Counted from the stretch's first letter, positions 1 through 6,383 are shown. The stretch: DNA of 9,793 nucleotides from CAZXCK01 sp964639225 (GCA_964639225.1 CAZXCK010000145.1:1-9793); one strand, 5' to 3'. Translations and numbers: made by a program. The notes: a model not told the origin generated them from the letters alone.

Positions 1-6
1 TATTGT

Positions 7-50
7 GCCTGGGTGGCGGAATTGGTAGACGCAAGGGACTTAAAATCCTT
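7..50 (+). tRNA. 5' half of tRNA-Leu(UAA), truncated
   Basis: The acceptor strand GCCTGGG (7-13), T8 G9, a D-arm with GCG/CGC stem (16-18/30-32) and GGTAGA loop, and an anticodon arm AGGGA/TCCTT (34-38/46-50) around the loop CTTAAAA give anticodon TAA at 41-43. The anticodon stem still closes, with one G-T pair. After base 50 there is no variable arm, no TTC-type T-loop and no CCCAGGC acceptor complement; AT-rich DNA starts at once. The gene is therefore cut at the end of the anticodon arm, matching integration of an element at the anticodon-loop sublocation of a tRNA gene. The 3' half is not in the window and would be expected at the far end of the element. Confidence 0.85.
33..50 (+). other. 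Probable attL core in the tRNA anticodon arm
   Basis: tRNA identity stops within or just after the anticodon arm, and the adjacent integrase gene points its 3' end at this junction, the usual arrangement for tRNA-targeting tyrosine integrases. The symmetrical anticodon stem-loop (34-50) would serve as the crossover region. The exact crossover cannot be set because the matching attR is outside the window. The G-T pair in the stem (T49) may mark where chromosomal sequence gives way to element sequence. Confidence 0.6.
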
Positions 51-65
51 CTTAAATATATTAAA

Positions 66-78
66 AATCAATACATTA
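66..78 (+). promoter_or_regulatory. Candidate IHF binding site in attL
   Basis: AATCAATACATTA matches the E. coli IHF consensus WATCAANNNNTTR at every specified position. It lies 16 bases past the tRNA junction, between the crossover region and the TTGTAAC repeats, where an architectural bend is expected in lambda-type att sites. The host's IHF preference is assumed from E. coli. Confidence 0.5.
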
Positions 79-84
79 TAGATT

Positions 85-103
85 ATTGTAACATCTTTGT
101 AAC
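85..103 (+). repeat. Candidate arm-type integrase sites (TTGTAAC repeats)
   Basis: ATTGTAAC (85-92) and TTTGTAAC (96-103) are direct repeats starting 11 bp apart, about one helical turn. The same octamer occurs inverted at 1192-1199 between int and xis, and direct at 1690-1697 inside the loop of the 24-bp inverted repeat. Placement beside the core and IHF site suggests arm-type binding sites for the integrase N-terminal domain. This is inferred from position and repetition. Confidence 0.4.
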
Positions 104-120
104 GCAGGGCGCATTCGGCA

Positions 121-1140
121 TCATTTTTGACTGCCGGATTTTTTTTTGGTGTTATTTTTTGTTTTAAGGTTTATTTTAAGCCCGTTACTTGCCTTTTTTA
201 AATGCTCAGGACTTAGGTTTAAATAAACCATCGTGGAGGCAATAGATTTATGTCTCATCAATTCTTGTATTGTTTTTGGGCTGTGTCCCTGCATAGCAAG
301 GAATGATCCAAAAGAATGCCGCAAGTCATGGAATCGATATTGTTCAATGCCGGCCTTTTTTAAGTACTTTTTAAATTTTTGACTTACCCAAGTCACAGTT
401 TTGAACCTAAAAACCTTACCCTTTTTATTCCCCCGATTAAGCACATCCCGCATATTTTTGTTTATTGGTATTCTTGACTCAGCCTTGTTTTTTTGTTCTG
501 AGGTAATCCTGAGAAAACCCTGTGGATTGTCCACATCCTCTTGGTTGAGCCGTATTAATTCGCCGGCGCGGAGACCACTATAAACAGCGAAGAGGCAAAA
601 ATCATAGAACTCTTTGTCTTTAATAACTGCAAACAGCTTTTGCAAACCCTTTTCCGGTATATAACGGATTTGCTCTTCTTCCTTGACGGGTGAGGGAAAT
701 TTGAGCGGAGCTAAGTAACCCCATTCGATGGCTTTTTTCAATGAGGATTTTATGTGCCTATAATTTTTATTTATCGTGGCAGGAGATAGGCCAGATTTTG
801 AAAGGTCCGTTAATAATGAATCGATATGGTGCGTAGTAATTGATTTTACGGGAATATCTTTCCAGGAAGCTTTAGCCTTCTTTAAACCCTGATCATAAAG
901 CTTATATGTGCTATCAGGGTATCTGGCTTCGACATGTTCGAGAAATTCGTCAACAAAGTCAAATAATTTGATATATTTTAAATTGTCGTTCTCCCGGAGG
1001 GGTTTTCCTCTTTCCCTGTCTCGCAGCCAGTTATTGAATTTGCGGTTTGCTATACGTTCATTTTTGGTGCCGAGCGACTCCCGCCCCTTGGCATGCCGGA
1101 TGTAATAGTATCCATTGGTGTGTTTCCACAAAGTCGCCAT
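121..1140 (-). CDS. int: Tyrosine recombinase, element integrase
   Basis: A 339-residue site-specific recombinase expected to integrate and excise the element at the adjacent tRNA-Leu. An N-terminal segment (about 1-45) rich in aromatic and basic residues resembles the arm-binding domain of phage integrases. A core-binding helical domain follows (about 57-145), then the catalytic domain. All catalytic residues are visible: Arg191 in SGLRAGEL, a Lys at 217 or 219, His271 and Arg274 in HDLRH, His297 in RHKS and the nucleophile Tyr306 in MVYLNL. The length is normal for a phage or genomic-island integrase. The 3' end faces the broken tRNA only 70 bases away. A G-run just upstream of the ATG (about 1145-1153) could act as the ribosome-binding site. 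The basic, lysine-rich tail (322-339) is probably flexible. Function is confident; the natural att partner is not visible. Confidence 0.95.
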   Translation of the reverse strand: MATLWKHTNGYYYIRHAKGRESLGTKNERIANRKFNNWLRDRERGKPLRENDNLKYIKLFDFVDEFLEHVEARYPDSTYKLYDQGLKKAKASWKDIPVKSITTHHIDSLLTDLSKSGLSPATINKNYRHIKSSLKKAIEWGYLAPLKFPSPVKEEEQIRYIPEKGLQKLFAVIKDKEFYDFCLFAVYSGLRAGELIRLNQEDVDNPQGFLRITSEQKNKAESRIPINKNMRDVLNRGNKKGKVFRFKTVTWVSQKFKKYLKKAGIEQYRFHDLRHSFGSFLAMQGHSPKTIQELMRHKSIASTMVYLNLSPEHLKKASNGLKINLKTKNNTKKKSGSQK

Positions 1141-1209
1141 TTATGCCCCCCCCGATTTAAAATATTAAAAATTCACGCAAGGGATTAATAAGTTACAAAA
1201 AAAAATTTG

Positions 1210-1446
1210 TCAAAATCTTTCTGAGTTAAAAAAATCATCGATGGAATCTCTATCTATTCGCCAAGCCCCTGTTGTTTTGGATGCATAGACATAACCTTTG
1301 TTGATCCACTTTCGAAGGGTATTGGGTGATACTTTTGCATATTGTTGCCCTTCTTCAAAAGTCAGCCATTTATTGAATAGGGCTGAGGCTTTGAGTTCGT
1401 CCGCAACCATTTGCGCCAATTTTTGCATATCACTATGATTCATCAT
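1210..1446 (-). CDS. Excisionase / AlpA-like helix-turn-helix protein
   Basis: A 78-residue small DNA-binding protein. Residues about 28-73 form an excisionase-type (MerR/HTH_17-like) winged helix: LTFEEGQQYAKVSPNTLRKW, the helix-turn-helix, then a wing containing GAWRIDRDSIDDFF. Such proteins sit next to phage or satellite integrases and either steer excision or activate int. Here it lies upstream of int on the same strand with a 69-base gap, so the two may be co-transcribed. Two tandem ATGs (1446 and 1443) and an internal Met7 are possible starts, none with a strong Shine-Dalgarno. The choice between directionality factor and transcriptional activator cannot be made from sequence. Confidence 0.8.
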   Translation of the reverse strand: MMNHSDMQKLAQMVADELKASALFNKWLTFEEGQQYAKVSPNTLRKWINKGYVYASKTTGAWRIDRDSIDDFFNSERF

Positions 1447-1498
1447 GATTTTAAAAAGCTAAAATATTTATTGTATGTGGCTGTGGTTGCATTGATCA

Positions 1499-1517
1499 TT
1501 TTGGAATGGTTCCAAAA
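1499..1517. promoter_or_regulatory. Palindromic operator candidate
   Basis: TTTTGGAA and TTCCAAAA are perfect 8-bp inverted arms separated by TGG. The right arm begins the CCAAAAGGT motif that recurs at 1682 and, with one change, at 2292 before the replication-gene promoter. A recurring half-site flanking the regulator gene is what a Cro/CI-type repressor operator would look like. No binding evidence is available. Confidence 0.4.
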
Positions 1518-1539
1518 GGTACACTAAATTGAAAAAAAA

Positions 1540-1614
1540 CAGTGCCTTGAATTTTGATCCGGAAATGCATCGAGACATTATGAAGAATAATCCGAGTTAT
1601 GAATCCAGGCACTG
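1540..1614. repeat. Imperfect inverted repeat, possible MITE or IS relic
   Basis: CAGTGCCT (1540-1547) is matched by AGGCACTG (1607-1614). Extending inward, about 16 of 24 positions pair, including CCGGA against TCCG near the inner ends. The 75-bp unit could fold as a hairpin or be a remnant of a mobile element with terminal inverted repeats. No transposase gene or clear target duplication is visible. A short open frame runs through it and ends in TGA at 1612-1614, but is too short to call. Confidence 0.35.
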
Positions 1615-1656
1615 AGCCGATGATTTTTGCTATAGAAATCTTGTTACCTTATGGTG

Positions 1657-1728
1657 CATACCCATGTCAAGAATAAATGTGCCAAAAGGTTTGTAACTTT
1701 TTGTACATTTATTCTTGACATGGGTATG
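1657..1728. repeat. Perfect 24-bp inverted repeat with 24-nt spacer
   Basis: Bases 1657-1680 are the exact reverse complement of 1705-1728, with 1681-1704 as spacer. Each arm carries TTGACATGGGTATG reading outward. Inside the spacer, CCAAAAG and CTTTTTG nearly continue the pairing, and the spacer contains one TTTGTAAC octamer. The structure could be a symmetric operator for divergent transcription, a strong RNA hairpin in the regulator leader, or a recombination or replication site. Perfect arms of this length imply active conservation or a recent duplication. Confidence 0.75.
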
Positions 1729-1819
1729 AAAGACGTGCAAAAAAAAGAAGAGTGTTTAAAAATTATCCGGACGCCGGAAGGATGTCAACGCCCAGCGACC
1801 GAGCAAATGGAGGCAGATA

Positions 1820-2191
1820 ATGAAAAAAAGAATTGACATATCAAGGCTGCAGGATCAGTTTGTTAAGCTCGTTAAGCAATATATGAGCCGGAACGGTATG
1901 ACTCAGCAGGAACTGGCCGACAAGGTAGGTATGGAGCGGAGCCATATTAACGCATTGCTTAATGGGAAACGTAAGCTTTCCACATATTATGCTTGGGGGT
2001 TTATTCGTGGCGGCATTTTAAAAGCTAGCGATTTATATGACGGGAAGGAGGCGTCTAAGGATGAGGAGGATTTTTGGAAAACGGCCAAGGAGGCGGAGAA
2101 TACCGGCACCTTGCGTATGATTGCTCAGTTGAGAGAACAAGGTGTTGATGTGGATACTTTGCTTCAGGCGCTGCTTAAAAAAAGCGAATAA
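1820..2191 (+). CDS. Cro/CI-type helix-turn-helix transcriptional regulator
   Basis: A 123-residue protein with an HTH_3 (XRE) domain in its first half. The sequence MTQQELADKVGMERSHINAL (27-46) is a classic helix-turn-helix, with LLNGKRKLS after the recognition helix. The C-terminal half is charged and helical, and may serve oligomerisation. It has no LexA/CI-type peptidase motif, so RecA-linked cleavage is not suggested. The start at 1820 has a good Shine-Dalgarno GGAGG at 1809-1813, six bases upstream. It is divergent from int/xis across the repeat-rich control region and ends in an intrinsic terminator, so it is a single-gene unit. It probably controls int/xis and the replication operon, in the place of a satellite or prophage repressor. 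Confidence 0.85.
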   Translation: MKKRIDISRLQDQFVKLVKQYMSRNGMTQQELADKVGMERSHINALLNGKRKLSTYYAWGFIRGGILKASDLYDGKEASKDEEDFWKTAKEAENTGTLRMIAQLREQGVDVDTLLQALLKKSE

Positions 2192-2200
2192 GCGCAATGG

Positions 2201-2227
2201 TATGCCCCCTTTTTGGGGCATATTTTA
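2201..2227 (+). terminator. Intrinsic terminator after the regulator
   Basis: TATGCCCC (2201-2208) pairs perfectly with GGGGCATA (2215-2222) around a six-base loop, followed directly by TTTTA. It starts 9 bases after the regulator stop codon. Confidence 0.85.
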
Positions 2228-2290
2228 TGGTTAATTTAGTACCTTGTGACACACAAAAGCATAAATAATATGAATGGTCTAATTAAATGT

Positions 2291-2306
2291 TCCAAAAGTT
2301 ACTTTT
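2291..2306. promoter_or_regulatory. Operator candidate upstream of the replication operon
   Basis: AAAAG-TTA-CTTTT (2294-2306) is a short perfect inverted repeat inside TCCAAAAGTTACTTTT. CCAAAAGTT differs by one base from CCAAAAGGT found twice in the int/regulator control region. It ends four bases before the -35 hexamer of the next promoter. Confidence 0.4.
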
Positions 2307-2310
2307 TTCG

Positions 2311-2340
2311 TTGTCCGGGAATGGTGACCTTCATTATAAT
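2311..2340 (+). promoter_or_regulatory. Promoter of the replication operon
   Basis: TTGTCC (2311-2316) and a perfect TATAAT (2335-2340) are separated by 18 bases, a sigma-70-type promoter. The leader to the first start codon (2444) is about 100 bases and contains a perfect 7-bp AT-rich hairpin (2384-2390 with 2397-2403). Confidence 0.6.
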
Positions 2341-2443
2341 AGCAATAAAAAGAATGGAGATAGAGAGACAGGCAAATTCCTTCCGAAAATGTCTTTATTT
2401 TCGAGATGCTTTTTTAAACACAAAAAATACGGAGGTTCTGATC

Positions 2444-2686
2444 ATGCCTAAATTTCATTCAATCGATCTGCCTGATCAATTGGGACCCAAGGAGACGTGG
2501 TTCAAGGTCCAGTTGAATCATCGGCAAGGGGTGCCGGTCAAAACAATCGCTCATTTCCTGGGGTTTTCATATCCGTATACCTGCTCTTTGCTCAATGGGT
2601 ATGCACCGATGACTTCGGAGGTGGAAGAGAAACTTCAGGATTTGGTCGAAATTGTATCCAGAAGCAACCAAGACACAAAAATTTAA
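2444..2686 (+). CDS. Small HTH-like protein
   Basis: An 80-residue protein of unrecognised family. The middle (about 23-52), with GVPVKTIAHFLGFSYPYTCS followed by LLNGYAPM, reads like a helix-turn-helix: a small residue before the turn, hydrophobic spacing, then the LLNG often seen after an XRE recognition helix. The start at 2444 is chosen because GGAGG (2431-2435) lies eight bases upstream; the frame is open further upstream but without a ribosome-binding site. It is the first gene of the replication unit and ends 14 bases before the primase start. A regulator of the operon or a replication accessory protein are both plausible. Confidence 0.7.
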   Translation: MPKFHSIDLPDQLGPKETWFKVQLNHRQGVPVKTIAHFLGFSYPYTCSLLNGYAPMTSEVEEKLQDLVEIVSRSNQDTKI

Positions 2687-2700
2687 GTTTGGGAATTGTT

Positions 2701-5481
2701 ATGGAAGCTGAAGCAGCGAAAAAAAAGGATACAGAGAGCTTAAATGCCGACCCCACCCCGAGGCATGAGGCAATTTGCACCCGTATAACCTCAAGCAATC
2801 CGGCGAACCTGTCCAAGACTTATAAGCTCAAGGATGATGGTGACATAGATAAGAAAACCTCGGCGTCCATGGTCAAGGGAAAGGCGGAGCGCATTTTCAT
2901 TCATGGCCTCAAGGATTTGTCTGAGATAATCAAGAATCTCAATACAAATCAAGTGTTAGCCTATGGTGATGCCGGTAATATTGGCATCATAACAAGAAAG
3001 GCTTGGCTTGAGCGTGGACGTCCTTCAAATCCGATCCCCAGAACAAAGGAACATTTCCAATTCCAGAAAAACCCCGGAGTCCTGATGCTTGATTGTACTG
3101 ATGGCGGTAATAGGATGTCCTGTTATGAGTTGGTGAGCACAATTAAATCCGCTGTGCCGGGGTTGGCTGATGCAAAAATACTCTGGGTTCCATCTTCTTC
3201 CTCTCATATTTACAACGCCAGGACAAATGAAGATTTAACAGGGCTTAAGGGACAACGCCTCTATATTCTAGTCACGGAGGCCACGGACATACCGAGAGCA
3301 GGCGAGGCTATTGTAAATTATTTGTGGGCGGCTGGATACGGCTACATTGAAATAAGTAAAGCTGGATTTCTTCTCGAGCGCTGCCCGGTAGATGGAACGG
3401 TTTGGCAGCCAAATCGGCTTGACTTTGCTGCTGGCGCCCATTGTATTGATCCTCTCGAGCAAAGGCGGGGTGCCCCCGAGATTATTGATGGTTCCGTAGA
3501 GTTTGTGGATACAGCATCCGTCATTCCTGACCCGGACGCAGCGACCATGCTTCAGGCTAATACAAACCGCACCAGAGCGAAAGACGAGCATCGAGCAGAG
3601 GCAGAGCGGGTAAAACAGGAATGGATCAGTACCCGTGTGTCCGAAATGCTTAAGAATCGGCCCCAGGCGACTGACAGGGAAAGGGAGGAGGCCTGTGACA
3701 TTGCTCGCCGCGCTGTTGCAAACGGGACTCTTTCGGGTGATTTCAGGATTCCAGTGATGGAAAATGAACAATGCCTTTCCGTGAGAGTGGAAGATGTGCT
3801 TAATGACCCTAATCGCTATAATGGCCTTCAAACGCTTGATCCCTTGGAGCCTGATTATCAGAATAACAAGGTTGTTGGTAAGCTCTATCTGTCAGGTTCC
3901 CGGCCAAATTTATTTAGCTATGCCCATGGTGGAAAGGCTTTTCATCTAATGCGCCAAATTCGGCGCATAGAGGCAGGCCAAGGCCAGCTTCATGATGCTG
4001 TAACTCAGACGCTTGAAATTCTGCGGCAATCGCCTGAATTTTATGACTTCGGGAATTCCCTTGTTTTCGCGGTAGATGGAATGATCTACCCATTGGATGA
4101 AGCTCATTTGCGCTATCGACTCGGTGGGATAATTCAATTCTGGTCCTGGAAAAGAAAAGACGGTCAGTTACAGCCAGCGAATATAGATCCACCAAAAGAT
4201 CTATGCAAAGAGATCATTGCAATGGGATCCCTTAGGTGCTTGAAACCGCTCAAAGCTGTGTTAACTGCCCCGACAATGCGTTTAGACGGTTCGCTGATAT
4301 ACAAGCCAGGCTATGACCAATCGACCGGTTTATTGCTTGAGCTAAGCGAAGAAAGTGCAAACATTCCAATTAATCCTTCCAAAGAGCAAGTTTCTATCGC
4401 TCTTGAAAAGATTATGCATCCTTTCAAGGATTTTCCTGTTGTTGGGCCTATATCCAAGGGAATATTGCTCGCAGCAGTCTTGACAGCTGTACTTCGGCCC
4501 GTCTTGCCTACAGCACCCGCCTTTGGATTGGATGCGCCAGTTCAAGCATCCGGAAAAACCCTTATGGGGCGAACCATCGCGGCTTTATCAACCGGCGAAG
4601 AACCTTCGATTTGGCCACATACAAATGACAAGTCTGACGAAGAGGCTCGTAAACGGATATTTACTGCCCTGCGTTCAGGCGCAAGATGCATTATCTGGGA
4701 CAATGTAATGGGCATATTTGATTCATCTGCAATTGCCGGGGCCTTGACAAGTTCCAGTTATAAGGATCGCGTGCTGGGTAAATCTGAGGAATCAACTGTG
4801 CCAAACAGGGCTTTGTTCATTCTTACCGGAAACAATCTCTGTCTGGCAGGGGATTTGCCAAGGCGAGTTTTGGTATGCCGGATTGACCCAGGAACGGATC
4901 GTCCCTTTGCCCGGGAATTTGATTTTGATCCGGTAGAGTACGTTCTTAATAATCGCCAGGAACTGGCGGAGGCTGCGTTAACCATTATACGGGGATGGCT
5001 GTCGTCTGATGCCCAGCGAGCGCCGGGAAGGATGGCTTCCTTTGAGGATTGGGATGATCTGGTTCGCCAAACGGTTGTCTGGGTTGGTGGTGATGAATAC
5101 GGGGACCCCATGGATGCGGTAGACATCGCACAAAGCAATGATCCAGAGCAAACAGCACTTAATGAGTTTTTGGAAGCTTGGTATAACAGATTTTCAGACA
5201 AGGCTGTAACTGCAAAAGAGGCCATGGATGCTGTAAATATACAGAACCCTACACCCGTGGATAAAAGATTGTATGAATCGATCTCTGATGTGATGGGTGA
5301 TTTCCCTAAGAGCCCAAAAAGCCTTGGACGCACCCTCAGGTTCCGTAAAGACCGTATTATCGGCGGTTTGAGATTGGAGGAGGGCCCTGAAACACGGAAT
5401 AAAGTCGGGCGCTGGCGTGTTGTGAAAGTCGACTTGAACCGCGATGAATCAGAAGGTGAGAATCATGTTGAACAATTTTAG
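2701..5481 (+). CDS. Primase-polymerase / SF3-like helicase replication protein
   Basis: A 926-residue protein likely to start and drive replication of the element. The N-terminal third carries a pattern like an archaeo-eukaryotic primase: LMLDCTD (D131, D134), SSSSH (H169) and RLDFAAGA (D241), matching the metal-binding acids, the sxH motif and the third acid. A coiled, charged linker (about 285-335) follows. FSYAHGGKAFHL (405-416) resembles a motif joining primase and helicase in prophage replication proteins. The C-terminal ATPase has a Walker A variant APVQASGKT (612-620), a Walker B-like IIWDN (664-668), sensor-like FILTGNN (706-712) and a DLPRR arginine-finger candidate (718-722). The start at 2701 is chosen because the open frame before it overlaps the preceding gene; GGGA lies six bases upstream. 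It plays the role of P4 alpha protein, though its architecture differs. Primase assignment is by motif only; helicase is firmer. Confidence 0.8.
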   Translation: MEAEAAKKKDTESLNADPTPRHEAICTRITSSNPANLSKTYKLKDDGDIDKKTSASMVKGKAERIFIHGLKDLSEIIKNLNTNQVLAYGDAGNIGIITRKAWLERGRPSNPIPRTKEHFQFQKNPGVLMLDCTDGGNRMSCYELVSTIKSAVPGLADAKILWVPSSSSHIYNARTNEDLTGLKGQRLYILVTEATDIPRAGEAIVNYLWAAGYGYIEISKAGFLLERCPVDGTVWQPNRLDFAAGAHCIDPLEQRRGAPEIIDGSVEFVDTASVIPDPDAATMLQANTNRTRAKDEHRAEAERVKQEWISTRVSEMLKNRPQATDREREEACDIARRAVANGTLSGDFRIPVMENEQCLSVRVEDVLNDPNRYNGLQTLDPLEPDYQNNKVVGKLYLSGSRPNLFSYAHGGKAFHLMRQIRRIEAGQGQLHDAVTQTLEILRQSPEFYDFGNSLVFAVDGMIYPLDEAHLRYRLGGIIQFWSWKRKDGQLQPANIDPPKDLCKEIIAMGSLRCLKPLKAVLTAPTMRLDGSLIYKPGYDQSTGLLLELSEESANIPINPSKEQVSIALEKIMHPFKDFPVVGPISKGILLAAVLTAVLRPVLPTAPAFGLDAPVQASGKTLMGRTIAALSTGEEPSIWPHTNDKSDEEARKRIFTALRSGARCIIWDNVMGIFDSSAIAGALTSSSYKDRVLGKSEESTVPNRALFILTGNNLCLAGDLPRRVLVCRIDPGTDRPFAREFDFDPVEYVLNNRQELAEAALTIIRGWLSSDAQRAPGRMASFEDWDDLVRQTVVWVGGDEYGDPMDAVDIAQSNDPEQTALNEFLEAWYNRFSDKAVTAKEAMDAVNIQNPTPVDKRLYESISDVMGDFPKSPKSLGRTLRFRKDRIIGGLRLEEGPETRNKVGRWRVVKVDLNRDESEGENHVEQF

Positions 5482-5989
5482 AAGGTTGGGGCTTAAGGTC
5501 TGGATAGATGATTCCGATGATAAAATCAATGTTTCGGGGCTGAAATCCATAAATAAAGACAAAGCAGCCGAGATTCGGAATTGTATTCAACAGCACCGGC
5601 AGGAAATAATCGATGAATTAAAATCGGAGCCTAAATATGACATCGAACCGATGAGCCGATGCTTGCACCAGGAACCATGTGTTTATTTAATGTCCAAGCG
5701 GGGCTGCCGACCATGGTGTGCGGTGGCTGGGGAAGCAATATTCGACATGAGGGTTTGCCCGAGAGCATTATGGGGTGAGGCCCTACCAGTGGTAATGCCC
5801 CATGCAGCAACTGAGCATCGGGAAATTAGAGCTGAAAACTGTCCAGCGCGATGCCGGCGTACCGGAAAATGTTACCATGAGGCTGCATTTCATGGAAAAG
5901 CGGGAAGGGGTATTGTTTGCCAGCCGGAAAGTTGTAAATATATTTACGGGTTCAAAGGGAGCAACCAACCAGATGATAATGTCCCCTAA
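5465..5989 (+). CDS. TubC-like N-terminal domain plus cysteine-rich C-terminus
   Basis: A 174-residue protein. The first 55 residues (LRRLGLKVWID, a short strand with INVSG, then a helix EIRNCIQQHRQEIIDEL) resemble the TubC N-terminal docking-domain fold, which is also found on proteins of mobile elements beside replication genes. The rest has 10 cysteines, in two groups: C66, C72, C81, C85, C98 and C126, C130, C136, C152, C157, suggesting zinc sites. The start at 5465 is preferred because AAGGTGAG lies five bases upstream; an ATG at 5444 is in frame. Either way it overlaps the primase end, indicating translational coupling. A partner or loader of the replication protein is inferred, not shown. 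Confidence 0.7.
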   Translation: MLNNFRRLGLKVWIDDSDDKINVSGLKSINKDKAAEIRNCIQQHRQEIIDELKSEPKYDIEPMSRCLHQEPCVYLMSKRGCRPWCAVAGEAIFDMRVCPRALWGEALPVVMPHAATEHREIRAENCPARCRRTGKCYHEAAFHGKAGRGIVCQPESCKYIYGFKGSNQPDDNVP

Positions 5990-6023
5990 AAATATGAGGA
6001 ATTTTGTTGTTATGGAACCGGCT

Positions 6024-6150
6024 GCGGGTTTTGCCGGAATTGGCGGGGTTTATATAACCCCACTCTATGTAATCTCACTATTAAATTATACAGATAAACA
6101 CAAACCCCGCCAAATCCCGCAAACCCCGCAAGAAAATATATAAAGTAAAG
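6024..6150. repeat. Iteron-like inverted repeat array, candidate replication origin
   Basis: Bases 6024-6051 and the reverse complement of 6102-6129 match at 25 of 28 positions. Each arm is built of three short units of the type GCGGGGTTTG (the right arm reads GCGGGGTTTG, CGGGATTTG, GCGGGGTTT on the minus strand). The 50-base centre is AT-rich, and more AT-rich DNA (6131-6150) lies beyond the right arm. GGGGTT (6045-6050) can also pair locally with AACCCC (6056-6061). Short iterons plus AT-rich DNA directly behind a primase-helicase gene fit an element origin. A strong transcript hairpin is the alternative. Confidence 0.5.
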
Positions 6151-6228
6151 CCAGCTGGTTAAGGTGTGGGTGAAAAATAGCAGCTGGAGAACACGGGCCG
6201 TCTCAATAACCTTCCGATATAATGCTTT

Positions 6229-6383
6229 TTATTTGTGCCTGGGAAAACATCTTTCTGTATACTTAGGATAGGTGGTCTGCATGGTGCCGATTACGATATC
6301 CTTTTCTTCAAGGTTAACCCTGCGCATGTCGGGGCTTCCCGCAGATCATAATCAACTATATACACAGGCTGAGTAACATCCGG
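6229..6383 (-). pseudogene. Possible frameshifted small gene remnant
   Basis: On the minus strand two adjoining frames read as protein-like sequence. The first (from 6383) gives VYIVDYDLREAP. The second (from ATG 6327 to the stop at 6229) gives a 32-residue peptide with VNLEEKDIVIGTMQTTYPKY. They would join if the CCCC run at about 6334-6337 had one more C. No ribosome-binding site or known family was recognised. It may be a decayed gene, a short intact ORF from 6327, or chance. Confidence 0.25.

Larger units (their letters stand above)
1447..1819. promoter_or_regulatory. Divergent control region between xis/int and the HTH regulator
   Basis: This 373-base AT-rich stretch contains no convincing gene. 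It holds three inverted repeats (1499-1517, 1540-1614, 1657-1728), two exact copies of CCAAAAGGT (1512-1520 and 1682-1690) and TTGACA hexamers facing outward on both strands (1715-1720 plus; 1665-1670 minus). No well-matched -10 box sits at standard distance from either hexamer, so promoter positions remain open. Layout suggests the lysogeny-type switch of the element. Confidence 0.5.

Noticed and set aside
1651..1836. 61-residue plus-strand frame
   Set aside because: It is translated from the perfect inverted repeat and overlaps the regulator start; no ribosome-binding site.
2246..2443. Upstream extension of the small HTH gene
   Set aside because: It would cover the TTGTCC/TATAAT promoter, while a strong GGAGG precedes the ATG at 2444.
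3268..3831. 187-residue minus-strand frame
   Set aside because: It lies inside the primase-helicase gene, has no domain signature, and its sequence is the antisense shadow of a well-supported coding frame.
4758..5333. 191-residue minus-strand frame
   Set aside because: Antisense to the helicase domain, low complexity in serine and arginine, no recognisable motif.
5802..6143. 113-residue plus-strand frame
   Set aside because: Its first half overlaps the TubC-like cysteine gene in another frame and its end is translated from the iteron-like repeats.
6235..6244. TGTGCCTGGG identical to the tRNA start at 5-13
   Set aside because: The match ends after ten bases, with no D-arm or anticodon arm following, so it is not a second tRNA or att copy.
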